From Candidatus Avelusimicrobium caledoniensis (GTDB lineage Bacteria > Elusimicrobiota > Elusimicrobia > Elusimicrobiales > Elusimicrobiaceae), in assembly GCA_900315795.1 (NCBI GenBank), contig ONAM01000007.1, forward strand, positions 1 through 62,052: a stretch of DNA of 62,052 nucleotides, read 5' to 3'. Shown here in pieces: positions 28,480 through 36,092 of this stretch. The position numbers and the translations under genes are program-made. A model generated the notes under the pieces. That model did not search any database. It was not told where the DNA came from and was given only the letters and a program-made list of their open reading frames with translations. Position 1 is the stretch's first letter. Each line of letters begins with the position of its first letter.

Positions 28480-29439
28480 ATGAGAAAGTTATTTTTATCT
28501 GTCTTAATGGGCTTTATTTTGCTAGCCACACTGAGTGCCGCTGCGGGGGCACAGGTATCGCATACGAATCTACAAAGAAACGTTTTCCATACGGCTCGGC
28601 AAGCCCAAGAAAAATTTTCTTCTAACTCCAACGCCTTAGAAAAAAACATCACCGCCTCTTTTACCTTGCGTGGCGGAAAGCTGGAGCGGCACCCTATAAC
28701 CAATAACAGCAAACACACCGAAGACGATTCTGTTGAACAAGTAACCGTCTCGTCTTCTGTTTCGTGCAAAGCATACGCCCTAGACGAACATTGGCTCATC
28801 CTGGCCGGTACTTGCATGCAAGCTATCCAAAATAACTTGCGAACGAAGTGGCACAACATCTACGGAGATAGAGAGGCCTTTGAAATTCAACTAAGCGAAG
28901 GATTTTTTTCGGAACGCACCATTGGGCTTATCACCGAAAAAGGTCTTATTGACGATATCAAAACGCACACAGCCAACAACAATCATGTAATGCTTATTTG
29001 GAACGATTCGCCCAAATACCGCGCTCCGTTTGTCAATGTGCTGGCGATAGCGTCGCCTTATTGGCTTGCCTTTTTGCAAGAAAAAAACAACCAACTGAAA
29101 ATTCATACCGCCCGGTTTGGAACTAACAATACTTATACCCGCACCGTAAAATACGGGACGATCTCGGAAAATAAATTTTCACTGGATGAAAGTTGGTATG
29201 AGTTGTCCGGCACGTATACGGACCCGCTGTTTTTAATTAACGCTGTGAAAAATGAATTTTTAGCCGGATACAATGACGCGGTGCAGTTCTATCAAACAAC
29301 TAGCGACAAATGGTATAGTTTGTCTTATGTTGATTTAGTATTTATCAAAGATACGGTGCAAAAAAACCGCCCGCAAGATTGGCAACGCATTAAAACGCGG
29401 TTATTCTATAACAACTTAGAAAAACCGTGTTTTGACTAA
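28480..29439 (+). CDS. Secreted protein with degenerate trypsin-like fold, second copy
   Basis: This 319-residue protein has signal peptide MRKLFLSVLMGFILLATLS. The segment CKAYALDEHWLILAGTCM matches the pattern of CTAVRIAPDYLLAGAACA in the gene before it, again without the catalytic His. A later YELSGTYTDPLFLI replaces the active-site Ser strand. The sequences are otherwise strongly diverged. I start it at ATG 28480: an upstream TTG would lie inside the promoter. There is no ribosome binding site and the -10 box ends 6 nt before the ATG, so translation is probably leaderless. Function is unknown. Confidence 0.65.
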   Translation: MRKLFLSVLMGFILLATLSAAAGAQVSHTNLQRNVFHTARQAQEKFSSNSNALEKNITASFTLRGGKLERHPITNNSKHTEDDSVEQVTVSSSVSCKAYALDEHWLILAGTCMQAIQNNLRTKWHNIYGDREAFEIQLSEGFFSERTIGLITEKGLIDDIKTHTANNNHVMLIWNDSPKYRAPFVNVLAIASPYWLAFLQEKNNQLKIHTARFGTNNTYTRTVKYGTISENKFSLDESWYELSGTYTDPLFLINAVKNEFLAGYNDAVQFYQTTSDKWYSLSYVDLVFIKDTVQKNRPQDWQRIKTRLFYNNLEKPCFD

Positions 29440-29460
29440 TCTTTCCACGTTTCATCTTAC

Positions 29461-29488
29461 GTCCGCCCGCAAAGGGGCGGACATTTTT
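29461..29488 (+). terminator. Intrinsic terminator
   Basis: Stem GTCCGCCC, complementary GGGCGGAC, then A and six T. Confidence 0.85.
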
Positions 29489-29562
29489 TATAATCAAAAA
29501 ACATCCCCGTAAAACCGTATCAATTTTATACAATATAGGAAACTTATTTTGAGGAGAAAACT

Positions 29563-30360
29563 ATGGCTAACAACCCGATGTTTAACGAAGCTGCGTTTGA
29601 ACGGGCCAAACAACAGCAAGCCCGTCCAACCGCCCAAACTCAAGACGAAAATTTGCGCGCGGAAGGTTTTATCCCGCGCTACCGAGCAACCAGTTCACAA
29701 GTGATGACATTGCAAGGCACGATCAATAAAACGTTTGCTTTGTTGGCGTTATGCGTGGCGGGGGGATATATCGGTTGGGTAAAGTCAGCCGCGATGTCGC
29801 CTGCGCTACTAATGATTTTACTGATCGGTGCCTTTATACTAGCCATTTGGACCAGCTTTAAGCCGTCCGTGTCGCCCATTACATCGCCCATTTATGCGTT
29901 AGCGGAAGGGGTGCTTTTGGGTATGATTTCCGCCGCATATAACGCGCAATATCAAGGTATCGTGTTACAAGCGGTGGTGGTTACGGTGTTAGTATTTGCG
30001 GTGATGTTATTTATCTACAAAACCGGAATTTTGAAAGTAACGCAAGGGTTTGCTACCGCCGTTGTTTCAGCCACGGCGGCGATTGCTATTATGTATTTGG
30101 GCTCGTGGATATTCTCGCTGTTTGGGGGGAACATCGGATATTTAACTTCCTCTTCGCCGCTTTCTATCGGTATTAGTGTGGTAATTTGCATAGTGGCCGC
30201 ACTCAATTTGATGTTAGATTTTCAATTTATTTCGGTGATGAGTAGCCGCGGGGACGCACCGAAATTTATGGAGTGGTACGGTGGGTTTGGGTTACTCGTT
30301 ACCATCGTGTGGCTTTACATTGAAATTCTAAAGCTACTGGCCAAATCTAAACGCCGCTAA
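29563..30360 (+). CDS. Bax inhibitor-1/YccA family membrane protein
   Basis: This 265-residue protein has a polar N-terminus of about 50 residues and seven hydrophobic segments, as in the bacterial YccA/YetJ branch of BI-1. The C-terminal helices include the conserved acidic positions in LNLMLDFQFI and WYGGFGLLVTIVWLYIEILKLL. Members are proton-sensitive calcium leak channels or FtsH interactors; the role here is not shown. AGGAG precedes the ATG. The next gene, pgk, has its own promoter-like TATAAT. Confidence 0.88.
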   Translation: MANNPMFNEAAFERAKQQQARPTAQTQDENLRAEGFIPRYRATSSQVMTLQGTINKTFALLALCVAGGYIGWVKSAAMSPALLMILLIGAFILAIWTSFKPSVSPITSPIYALAEGVLLGMISAAYNAQYQGIVLQAVVVTVLVFAVMLFIYKTGILKVTQGFATAVVSATAAIAIMYLGSWIFSLFGGNIGYLTSSSPLSIGISVVICIVAALNLMLDFQFISVMSSRGDAPKFMEWYGGFGLLVTIVWLYIEILKLLAKSKRR

Positions 30361-30382
30361 ATTTTGTAAAATATAATTGTAG

Positions 30383-30400
30383 CGGTTCTGCGAAGAGCCG
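30383..30400 (+). promoter_or_regulatory. GNRA-loop hairpin in the pgk 5' leader
   Basis: CGGTTCT, loop GCGA, AGAGCCG. It lies between a TATAAT-like -10 (about 30372) and the pgk ribosome binding site. There is no T-run, so it is not a terminator; mRNA stability is a possible role. Confidence 0.4.
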
Positions 30401-30424
30401 AAACTTAAAAAAAGGAGTCAGGTT

Positions 30425-31618
30425 ATGAATTTTAACAGCATTAAAAAAATGCAAGATATGGACCTTAAAAACAAAAAAGTCCTCGTGCGTGTGGACTACA
30501 ACGTGCCGCTTAAAGACGGCAAAGTAGATAACACCAAACGCATCGTGGCGACGGAAAAAACGATTAAACATTTGTTAGATAACAACTGCCGCGTCGTGTT
30601 AATTGCCCACTTGGGCCGCCCGAAAGGCAAAGTCTGCCCGGAATTTAGCTTGGCTCCCGTGGCCGCGGAAGTGGAAAAATTGTTTGGTGTGCCGGTACAC
30701 TTTGCTAAAGACTGCGTCGGGCCGGAAGCCGACAAAGTTGTAGCCGAAACGAAAAACGGCGAAATTGCATTATTAGAAAACTTGCGTTTCCACCCCGAAG
30801 AAGAAAAGAACGACGCCGAATTTGCCAAGCAACTGGCTAAACACGGCGAAGTATTTGTGCAAGAAGCGTTTGGCACGGTACACCGCGCCCACGCCTCCAC
30901 CAGTGCCGTAGCGCATTTGTTACCCAGCGGGGCGGGATACCTCGTACAAAAAGAAGTAGAATTTTTGGGTAAAGCGTTAGAAAACCCGGCCCGTCCGTTT
31001 GCGGCTGTTATCGGCGGCGCGAAAGTGTCTGACAAGATTTTGCTTTTGAACAATTTGTTAGATAAAGTAAACGTCTTAATTATCGGCGGCGGTATGGCGT
31101 ATACGTTCTTAAAAGCCAAAGGAATTGAAGTCGGCAAATCGCTCTTGGACGAAACGAAAATTGACGAAGCCAAACAAGTCATGGAAAAAGCCGCGGCCAA
31201 AGGCGTTAAAATGTTGATGCCGGTAGATTTCCGCGTAGCCAAAGAATTTTCCGAAACAGCTACCGCTACGGAAGTGGACGTTATCCCGGCGGATATGGAA
31301 GCCATGGACATCGGCCCGAAAACCGAAAAATTATTTGCAGACGAACTTTTAAAATGCAAAACGATTTTCTGGAACGGCCCGATGGGCGTTTTTGAATTTC
31401 CGAACTTTGCCAAAGGCAGTTTTGCTATTGCTAATGCCATGATTGAAGCCACCAAGAACGGTGCGATTTCCATTATCGGCGGCGGCGACAGTGTAAACGT
31501 GCTGAAAAAAGGCAAAATCAACTCCAAAGAATTTTCGCATGTATCCACCGGCGGTGGTGCGAGCATGGAGTTTGTGGAAGGGAAAGAACTGCCCGGACTC
31601 GTAGCGTTAGCGAAGTAG
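30425..31618 (+). CDS. pgk: Phosphoglycerate kinase
   Basis: This 397-residue glycolytic enzyme is full length and transfers phosphate from 1,3-bisphosphoglycerate to ADP. It has the signature VLVRVDYNVPL near residue 19 and LIAHLGRPKG near 59. LLENLRFHPEEEKND is at about 117 and the nucleotide site GGAKVSDK and the C-terminal GGGDSVNVLKK and STGGGASMEFVEGKELPGL are present. AAGGAG precedes the ATG. Beyond its stop lie a terminator and then a second, diverged copy of the last codons plus another terminator (31701-31804). Confidence 0.97.
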   Translation: MNFNSIKKMQDMDLKNKKVLVRVDYNVPLKDGKVDNTKRIVATEKTIKHLLDNNCRVVLIAHLGRPKGKVCPEFSLAPVAAEVEKLFGVPVHFAKDCVGPEADKVVAETKNGEIALLENLRFHPEEEKNDAEFAKQLAKHGEVFVQEAFGTVHRAHASTSAVAHLLPSGAGYLVQKEVEFLGKALENPARPFAAVIGGAKVSDKILLLNNLLDKVNVLIIGGGMAYTFLKAKGIEVGKSLLDETKIDEAKQVMEKAAAKGVKMLMPVDFRVAKEFSETATATEVDVIPADMEAMDIGPKTEKLFADELLKCKTIFWNGPMGVFEFPNFAKGSFAIANAMIEATKNGAISIIGGGDSVNVLKKGKINSKEFSHVSTGGGASMEFVEGKELPGLVALAK

Positions 31619-31660
31619 GCCGGCAAGTTCTTTTTAGAAAATTTGTCGTATGACACAAAC

Positions 31661-31694
31661 CTGCCCTGCGTTGTTTAGCAGGGCAGAATTTTTT
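31661..31694 (+). terminator. Intrinsic terminator of pgk
   Basis: Stem CTGCCCTGC, loop GTTGTTTA, complementary GCAGGGCAG, then AA and six T. Confidence 0.85.
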
Positions 31695-31698
31695 CTAA

Positions 31699-31734
31699 AA
31701 AGGAGCTTCCGGGTTTAGTCGCGTTAGCGAAATA
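31699..31734 (+). pseudogene. Vestigial second pgk 3' end
   Basis: The sequence encodes (K)KELPGLVALAK followed by TAA, the same last residues as the intact pgk upstream, but with different synonymous codons (for example GAGCTTCCGGG for GAACTGCCCGG). It is followed by its own terminator built like the first one. It is best explained as the tail of a former allele left after replacement or duplication. Confidence 0.65.
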
Positions 31735-31777
31735 AACACGGCTCTTTTTGACACAGCAAGAAATTTAGCTAACACAA

Positions 31778-31804
31778 ACCGGGCCCGTTGTTTGGGCCCG
31801 GTCT
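31778..31804 (+). terminator. Second pgk-type terminator
   Basis: ACACAAACC leads into stem CCGGGCCC, loop GTTGTTT, GGGCCCGG. The lead-in and loop match those of the first pgk terminator, with a different stem. Confidence 0.75.
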
Positions 31805-31828
31805 ATTATAAGAACGCTCTCTCTTTTC

Positions 31829-31917
31829 GTCATCCCGTAAGGTTTTTATACGGGATATAAAAGAGAGAGCTTTTCTTTTGCCCCGCTATATCCCGCATAG
31901 AAACACTGCGGGATGAC
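31829..31917. repeat. Short palindromic repeat, GTCAT...ATGAC type, near pilin D
   Basis: Ends GTCATCCCG and CGGGATGAC; inner hairpins CCCGTAAGG...CGGGAT and TCCCGCATAGAAACACTGCGGGA. An outer stem GCTCTCTCTTTT / AAAAGAGAGAGC (31816-31870) encloses the left hairpin. It lies between pgk and pilin D. Confidence 0.65.
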
Positions 31918-31934
31918 GCGAGCGGGGCAGAATT

Positions 31935-32432
31935 TTACTGGGCAGAATTGCCAAATTGTTGCGTAAAATAATTACACAATTTTTGCCCGCGGGTTGTTTT
32001 ACTACTGCACGAAATGATATGGCCATCCGTCGTGGAAAGAATCATTAAAAAATGATAGTTGGTTGTGTTGCTATAACAACTCTTTTGATTACAATAACGC
32101 AACCAAATTTGCGAGGGGACCGTGTCGGAATTTGCCATTTGGAAACTAAACCCGCCGGGGCAATGCATCAATTCGCTATATTGATGCCCGCCCAACGTGC
32201 ACGTTTTCGTCCAATCTACATCCAACGCCGTAAAATCACCCGTGTAATTTCCGTTAGCCATTTTATAAATTTGTTCTGTTTTAATAATAGCTTGCACATT
32301 TTGAAAGTGCGTCATCACACGCGCTTTATCTACGGCAAATTGATATTGCGGCACAGCTACCGCCGCCAATATGCCAATGATGAGCACAACAACTAAAAGT
32401 TCAATAAGCGTGAATGCTTGTTTGTTTTTCAT
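31935..32432 (-). CDS. Type IV pilin-like protein D
   Basis: This 165-residue protein has leader MKNKQA and class III signal [20 protein letters not shown]. The head is clearly paralogous to pilin E: both have DFTALD(V/I)D, TK(T/I)C, CPGGF and a C-terminal RGQKLCN motif, with several cysteines for disulfides. GGAG lies upstream of the ATG. It is an orphan pilin with the conserved homopolymer promoter. Confidence 0.88.
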   Translation of the reverse strand: MKNKQAFTLIELLVVVLIIGILAAVAVPQYQFAVDKARVMTHFQNVQAIIKTEQIYKMANGNYTGDFTALDVDWTKTCTLGGHQYSELMHCPGGFSFQMANSDTVPSQIWLRYCNQKSCYSNTTNYHFLMILSTTDGHIISCSSKTTRGQKLCNYFTQQFGNSAQ

Positions 32433-32467
32433 ATTATTCTCCTTTGATAATTCTTATCAACAAATAA

Positions 32468-32495
32468 AATGTAGCAAAAAAAAAAACGATGTCAA
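32468..32495 (-). promoter_or_regulatory. Pilin D promoter with A11/T11 spacer tract
   Basis: Minus strand TTGACA (32490-32495), 16-nt spacer with 11 T, TACATT (32468-32473). Confidence 0.7.
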
Positions 32496-32583
32496 CCCCC
32501 TTTTTAAGTAACGGTCTAAAAAACAATTCCACTACCTAAAAAATTGGTATAATATGGTATCACTAGAAAGGAGATTATTTTTC

Positions 32584-32877
32584 ATGTACGGACTTATTTT
32601 GACGTTGCATTTTATCGTTTGTGTTTTGTTAATTTTGCTCGTTTTGTTACAAAGCGGAAAGGGCTCGGCCGCCGGTATTTTCGGTGCGTCCGGAGCAGAT
32701 AACTTGTTTGCCAGCCCGACGGCGTTTAACGCTGTAAATAAATTTACCGCTATTTTAGCCGCGGTGCTTATGGCAACGTCCATTGTGTTGACGATTATTT
32801 CCAATAAAAAGGCATCCTCGTCGGTTATGGACAGAGTATCTATCCCCGCGTCCGCTCCGGCTAATGCAGGGAAATAA
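32584..32877 (+). CDS. secG: Preprotein translocase subunit SecG
   Basis: This 97-residue protein has two transmembrane helices with the conserved linker LLQSGKGSAAGIFGASGADNLF between them, characteristic of SecG. It joins SecYE to assist Sec export, relevant to the many signal-peptide proteins here. AAGGAG lies upstream of ATG 32584; an upstream TTG lies before the ribosome binding site and is unlikely. The polar C-terminal tail is short. Confidence 0.93.
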   Translation: MYGLILTLHFIVCVLLILLVLLQSGKGSAAGIFGASGADNLFASPTAFNAVNKFTAILAAVLMATSIVLTIISNKKASSSVMDRVSIPASAPANAGK

Positions 32878-32894
32878 AGCTTTTATAAACAACT

Positions 32895-32927
32895 ACACCC
32901 ACTCGTTATTTTACGAGTGGGTGTTTT
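32895..32927 (+). terminator. Intrinsic terminator of secG
   Basis: Stem ACACCCACTCGT, loop TATTTT, complementary ACGAGTGGGTGT, then T. Confidence 0.85.
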
Positions 32928-32929
32928 CA

Positions 32930-32978
32930 TATCAAAAAAACCGAGCCAATGCTCGGTTTCAAATTTGCGCAGAGAGGG
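32930..32978 (-). repeat. Distal direct repeat: copy of tRNA-Leu 3' end plus terminator
   Basis: This is nearly identical to 33131-33180 (one A fewer in the A-run). On the minus strand it reads the last bases of tRNA-Leu (CCCTCTCTGCGC), then AAATTTGAAA and terminator CCGAGCATTGGCTCGG with a T-run. It closes the tRNA-linked element. Confidence 0.85.
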
Positions 32979-33130
32979 GTACCACTTTCGTCCTGCGTAA
33001 ATTTCCTAACGGAAATTTCGCCCGGACCCGCCCTCGCGGTATTCGCCTTTGCCTTTGGCAAAACTCATACATCGCTCCGGGCTTCGAGTCCCTCCCGCGG
33101 GCAAAGCAGTTTGCCCGCTTCTGCGCACTG
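32979..33130 (-). repeat. tRNA-linked structured element downstream of tRNA-Leu
   Basis: The order on the minus strand is as follows. First comes a hairpin GCGGGC-AAACTGCTTT-GCCCGC, then GAGGGACTCGAA, the perfect reverse complement of the tRNA-Leu T-arm (33083-33094 versus 33176-33187). Next is AGCGATGTATGAGTTTTGCC...GGCAAAGGCGAATACCGCGAG, and last a hairpin AAATTTCC-GTTA-GGAAATTT. The same order, loops and core recur after tRNA-Arg. There is no credible protein; reading frames here are antisense artefacts. Confidence 0.7.
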
Positions 33131-33167
33131 TATCAAAAAAAACCGAGCCAATGCTCGGTTTCAAATT
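33131..33167 (-). terminator. tRNA-Leu terminator (proximal copy)
   Basis: Minus strand CCGAGC, loop ATTG, GCTCGG followed by eight T, just after the tRNA. The copy at 32930-32978 repeats it. Confidence 0.85.
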
Positions 33168-33249
33168 TGCGCAGAGAGGGACTCGAACCCTCAAGCCTTG
33201 CGGCATGCGCCCCTCAAACGCACGCGTATACCAATTCCGCCACCTGCGC
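33168..33249 (-). tRNA. tRNA-Leu (anticodon GAG)
   Basis: This 82-nt tRNA has acceptor stem GCGCAGG / TCTGCGC (one G-T pair), D-arm GGCGGAATTGG, anticodon loop TTGAGGG, a long variable arm as in class II tRNAs, T-arm GGTTCGAGTCC and discriminator A. CCA is not encoded. The promoter is at 33272-33300. Confidence 0.93.
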
Positions 33250-33271
33250 GAAAAATTTATCTTCTTTATTT

Positions 33272-33300
33272 ATTTTAGCAAAAATATAATTTCCTAGCAA
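33272..33300 (-). promoter_or_regulatory. tRNA-Leu promoter
   Basis: Minus strand TTGCTA (33295-33300), 17 nt, TAAAAT (33272-33277). The spacer end TATATTTTT resembles that of the tRNA-Arg promoter. Confidence 0.65.
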
Positions 33301-33331
33301 GTTAAAATTTTATTTCCTGTTTTCTTTTTGT

Positions 33332-33367
33332 AAAAAATTCCCCCGATAAAAACCGGGGGAATTTTTT
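33332..33367 (-). terminator. Bidirectional-looking terminator after the 33388 gene
   Basis: Stem AAAAAATTCCCCCG / CCGGGGGAATTTTTT with loop ATAAAAA. Confidence 0.85.
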
Positions 33368-33387
33368 AGTTGGAAATAGCACAATTT

Positions 33388-34656
33388 TTACGGTTGTATT
33401 TTACCCGGCACGCGGATAAAAGCATCCGCACCTGATAAACGCCACATCCCGGACTCCTCCGGCCACGTAAGACCGGGATACGTGGAAAATTCTTCGCGCG
33501 CTTGTGCGGGCAGCAACTTTTCAAAACGGGTAACGGCATTATCCGTTCCGGTAATTTGCACGACTTTTACTTTTTGGTTAGCTTGTTTTAAATCAGCCGT
33601 GACGGAATTAAACCCGTTGTACGCTACAAACTCCGTGGGAGCCCACAAAATAATCAGCGCGGAGGGATTTTCTTCCCGGTATTTTTTCAATACGTCCGTT
33701 AAGAAATTTTGTTGCTCTAATTGCCCCATAGCCGTGTCTTCAAACCCGGGCATGCTTTTGGTTTCCCCGTCATAAAACACAAAATCTTCCTCGGCATAGC
33801 GGGAGAAAAGCCCCGTCCCCACTACGGTAATTTTATTGGCTACGGCCGTTTCAAGCACTTTCATTTCCCGGATCGGAGCCGAGGGCTCCAACGGGCCTAC
33901 ATCAGCCGCGCTGTCCGTCAGCACTACGCCTTTAGCCAAAAACGGCGTAATGAGCACAATAGGCCGTTGCGGGGCATATTGGCGGATACGATCCACAAAC
34001 GTTTTCATTTCATCGGCAAGTTTGGGAAGTGTACGGAAATAAGGTAACTGCCCGATAGCAATGACATCTAACGAGGGGACTTCCGTGGCAATTCTATTAA
34101 AAACGCCGTGCATCCCTACATTCACTTGTCCTTGAGAAAGTTCCGCCAAAATATTCGGTCGGGCTTCCTTCAGTTGGGCACTCAATGTTTTGTTTTGGCG
34201 GTTACGTCTAATGATATTTACATTTTCCCAACCGGCTAACACATCGCGTGTACCGTCCATTTTGTACCGCGGGCTTGTTTCTACATCAAATAAAAATTCT
34301 TCGCCAAACGGATCGTTGGGATCGGGAATTGCGATATCTTGATGCACAAACCGCTCCATAGCAGTAACGGGGCCGCGCACCCCAAGCGTTACCAAATTAG
34401 TCTGCGGCGTAAAGCGTTTAGCAAAAGACGCTTTCTTATATAAATCATCCGCCATAAACAAATAAGGCGTTGCCAATTCTTCCGTTAAAACCAACGGACG
34501 GACCGATGGCAACGAAACAATTTTTACTTGCGGAACAATGGCCCGTTTGGAAGCAATGCTCCGAATTACTTTGCCGGCAATGCTACCCTGTTGGGCAAAC
34601 GACGGAAACGCACTTGCACATATTGCACAAAGTATTACATATTTCTTTACATTCAT
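33388..34656 (-). CDS. Secreted protein, 422-residue family, copy 2
   Basis: This 422-residue protein has signal peptide MNVKKYVILCAICASAFPSF. It is a paralogue of the gene directly upstream (34678-35946), with the same length and shared blocks: LGVRGPVTxxERL/F, RPIVLITPF, VVGTGLFSR/VVGTAISSH, PTxxVAYNGFNSV/YILYNGFNSV, LLPA/VSLQE and a C-terminal GADxxxxVPG(K/N)I. The alternating hydrophobic strands (IILITPF, ALIILWAP) suggest an alpha/beta fold. I do not recognise a known enzyme family. It is the second gene of a two-gene unit, 21 nt after the first. Confidence 0.75.
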   Translation of the reverse strand: MNVKKYVILCAICASAFPSFAQQGSIAGKVIRSIASKRAIVPQVKIVSLPSVRPLVLTEELATPYLFMADDLYKKASFAKRFTPQTNLVTLGVRGPVTAMERFVHQDIAIPDPNDPFGEEFLFDVETSPRYKMDGTRDVLAGWENVNIIRRNRQNKTLSAQLKEARPNILAELSQGQVNVGMHGVFNRIATEVPSLDVIAIGQLPYFRTLPKLADEMKTFVDRIRQYAPQRPIVLITPFLAKGVVLTDSAADVGPLEPSAPIREMKVLETAVANKITVVGTGLFSRYAEEDFVFYDGETKSMPGFEDTAMGQLEQQNFLTDVLKKYREENPSALIILWAPTEFVAYNGFNSVTADLKQANQKVKVVQITGTDNAVTRFEKLLPAQAREEFSTYPGLTWPEESGMWRLSGADAFIRVPGKIQP

Positions 34657-34677
34657 TTTTTATTTTTTCTCCCTAAT

Positions 34678-35946
34678 TTAATTTTCTAAACTAATGTTGC
34701 CCGGCACTTTGAGCAAAACGTCTGCGCCGAACAAGTCCGGCATATTCGTTCCCGGTTGCCACGAAAAACCGTATAACGAATTGACTTTCTCTTGCAACGA
34801 AACGGGAAGCAAACCTTCCACACGGGTCGGTGCGGACTTACTGGATAATTGTAGCACGCTGGTCACTTCGCCTTGTTGGGCAAGCGGCGCAATCACGGAG
34901 TTAAACCCGTTATATAAAATGTAGTTGCTAGGTGCCCAGATAATTAGCAAAGCCGTCGGATTATCACGGCGGTATTGTTCAATCACGCGCGACAAATAGT
35001 GTTGTTGTTCCGCTTGTCCTAACGCCGTAGTAGCAAAGTGAGAATCGTACCTTGGGCGGGAATTGGCATAGGCAACCGTATTAAGCTCGGAAAAATCTGC
35101 ATGTGAGGAAATAGCTGTTCCTACAACCGCAATGTTATGCGTGCGGGTCAGATCTAACACGTCATTAACGGCTTGTTTGGCAATTCCTTGTGCTACAAAA
35201 TGATCTTCGCGCGCCGTTGGGTTAATACCCGAAGCAAACGGAGTAATTAAAATAATCGGCCGATGCGGCAAAAAGACCTGTGCATATCCTAATAAAGACC
35301 GGATAACACGTACTCCCTGGTGGGAATAAAAACCGTAATCTTGTCCGATACCGATTATACCCGCTCCGCGGTTAAATACATTGTCAAATGCCCACTCAGC
35401 GGCTGCGCCGTGGTGGGAAAGTTTAAATGCGCGCCCGATTTCGGTTTCTATTTCAGCGGTGTTTGCCGCCAGTAAATTTTGCAGTTGGTGGTTTTGCGCG
35501 GCGCGGTCAATGATAAGAGAATTTTCTTTACCGGCCAACGCCTCGCCCGCCCGGGGCAACGCGTAGCGGGGGGTTTCTATCGTCTCACGTTCTATTTGAA
35601 AATAAGGGAAAGGAGAGTCTATCGGCACTTTTTTGATACGGCTGAGCCGTTCCACTTCGGTTACCGGGCCCCGCACACCCAATAAACGCATATTTTCAAG
35701 GGGGGAAGGCGCCGCCACCTCTAACGCTTGTTCTAAAAACCCATCTGCCGCCGATAAATAATGATGCGTATTTATCACACTTAACGGTTGATAGCGCACC
35801 TTGGGCAGTGAGGAAAAAACTACTGCCGGCACCTCCAACTCTCTATGTAAAAGTGTTTTCCACACACGCGAGGCAATTTCGCCTTTTTGCGCAAAACAGG
35901 GCAAAGCCCCTAAACAACACATACTAAGCGCAATGTATTTTTTCAT
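34678..35946 (-). CDS. Secreted protein, 422-residue family, copy 1
   Basis: This 422-residue protein has signal peptide MKKYIALSMCCLGALPCFA. It is a tandem paralogue of 33388-34656 and first in the operon, with GGAGAG before the ATG. Conserved blocks shared with its sister include LLGVRGPVTEVERL, RPIILITPFASG, ALLIIWAPSNYILYNGFNSV and DVLLKVPGNI. The repeated Asn/Pro-rich WAP motif and the RPI(V/I)LITPF strand are the best family markers. Its promoter carries the secretome motif on the minus strand. Function is unknown. Confidence 0.75.
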   Translation of the reverse strand: MKKYIALSMCCLGALPCFAQKGEIASRVWKTLLHRELEVPAVVFSSLPKVRYQPLSVINTHHYLSAADGFLEQALEVAAPSPLENMRLLGVRGPVTEVERLSRIKKVPIDSPFPYFQIERETIETPRYALPRAGEALAGKENSLIIDRAAQNHQLQNLLAANTAEIETEIGRAFKLSHHGAAAEWAFDNVFNRGAGIIGIGQDYGFYSHQGVRVIRSLLGYAQVFLPHRPIILITPFASGINPTAREDHFVAQGIAKQAVNDVLDLTRTHNIAVVGTAISSHADFSELNTVAYANSRPRYDSHFATTALGQAEQQHYLSRVIEQYRRDNPTALLIIWAPSNYILYNGFNSVIAPLAQQGEVTSVLQLSSKSAPTRVEGLLPVSLQEKVNSLYGFSWQPGTNMPDLFGADVLLKVPGNISLEN

Positions 35947-35975
35947 TTGCTCTCCAAACTAAAACTATTTTTAAT

Positions 35976-36045
35976 AATCTAGCTAATTACAGCCAGAAAC
36001 TACAAGTGTCTTTGGACCCAGAAAACAGGTAGGTCTTTCGGTGCC
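35976..36045 (-). promoter_or_regulatory. Promoter with secretome motif, site 6
   Basis: On the minus strand TGGGTCCAAAGACAC (36006-36020) abuts -35 TTGTAG (36000-36005), then 18 nt and TAGATT (35976-35981). Distal AGACCTACC follows to 36045. It serves the 34678-35946 gene. The divergent gene at 36093 has its own TATAAT at 36057-36062. Confidence 0.55.
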
Positions 36046-36092
36046 TGCCAAATTGATATAATAGTATATATCTTCTCAAAAAAGGAGGCAAT

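Noticed and set aside
30496..31656. Long open frame (386 codons) on the minus strand
   Set aside because: It is exactly antisense to pgk, a certain gene, and its translation is Ser/Thr/Pro-rich with no family pattern. It reflects codon bias.
32864..33297. Several 80-140-codon frames around tRNA-Leu
   Set aside because: They overlap the tRNA and the duplicated 3' ends in every frame and have no ribosome binding sites; the region is RNA and repeat.
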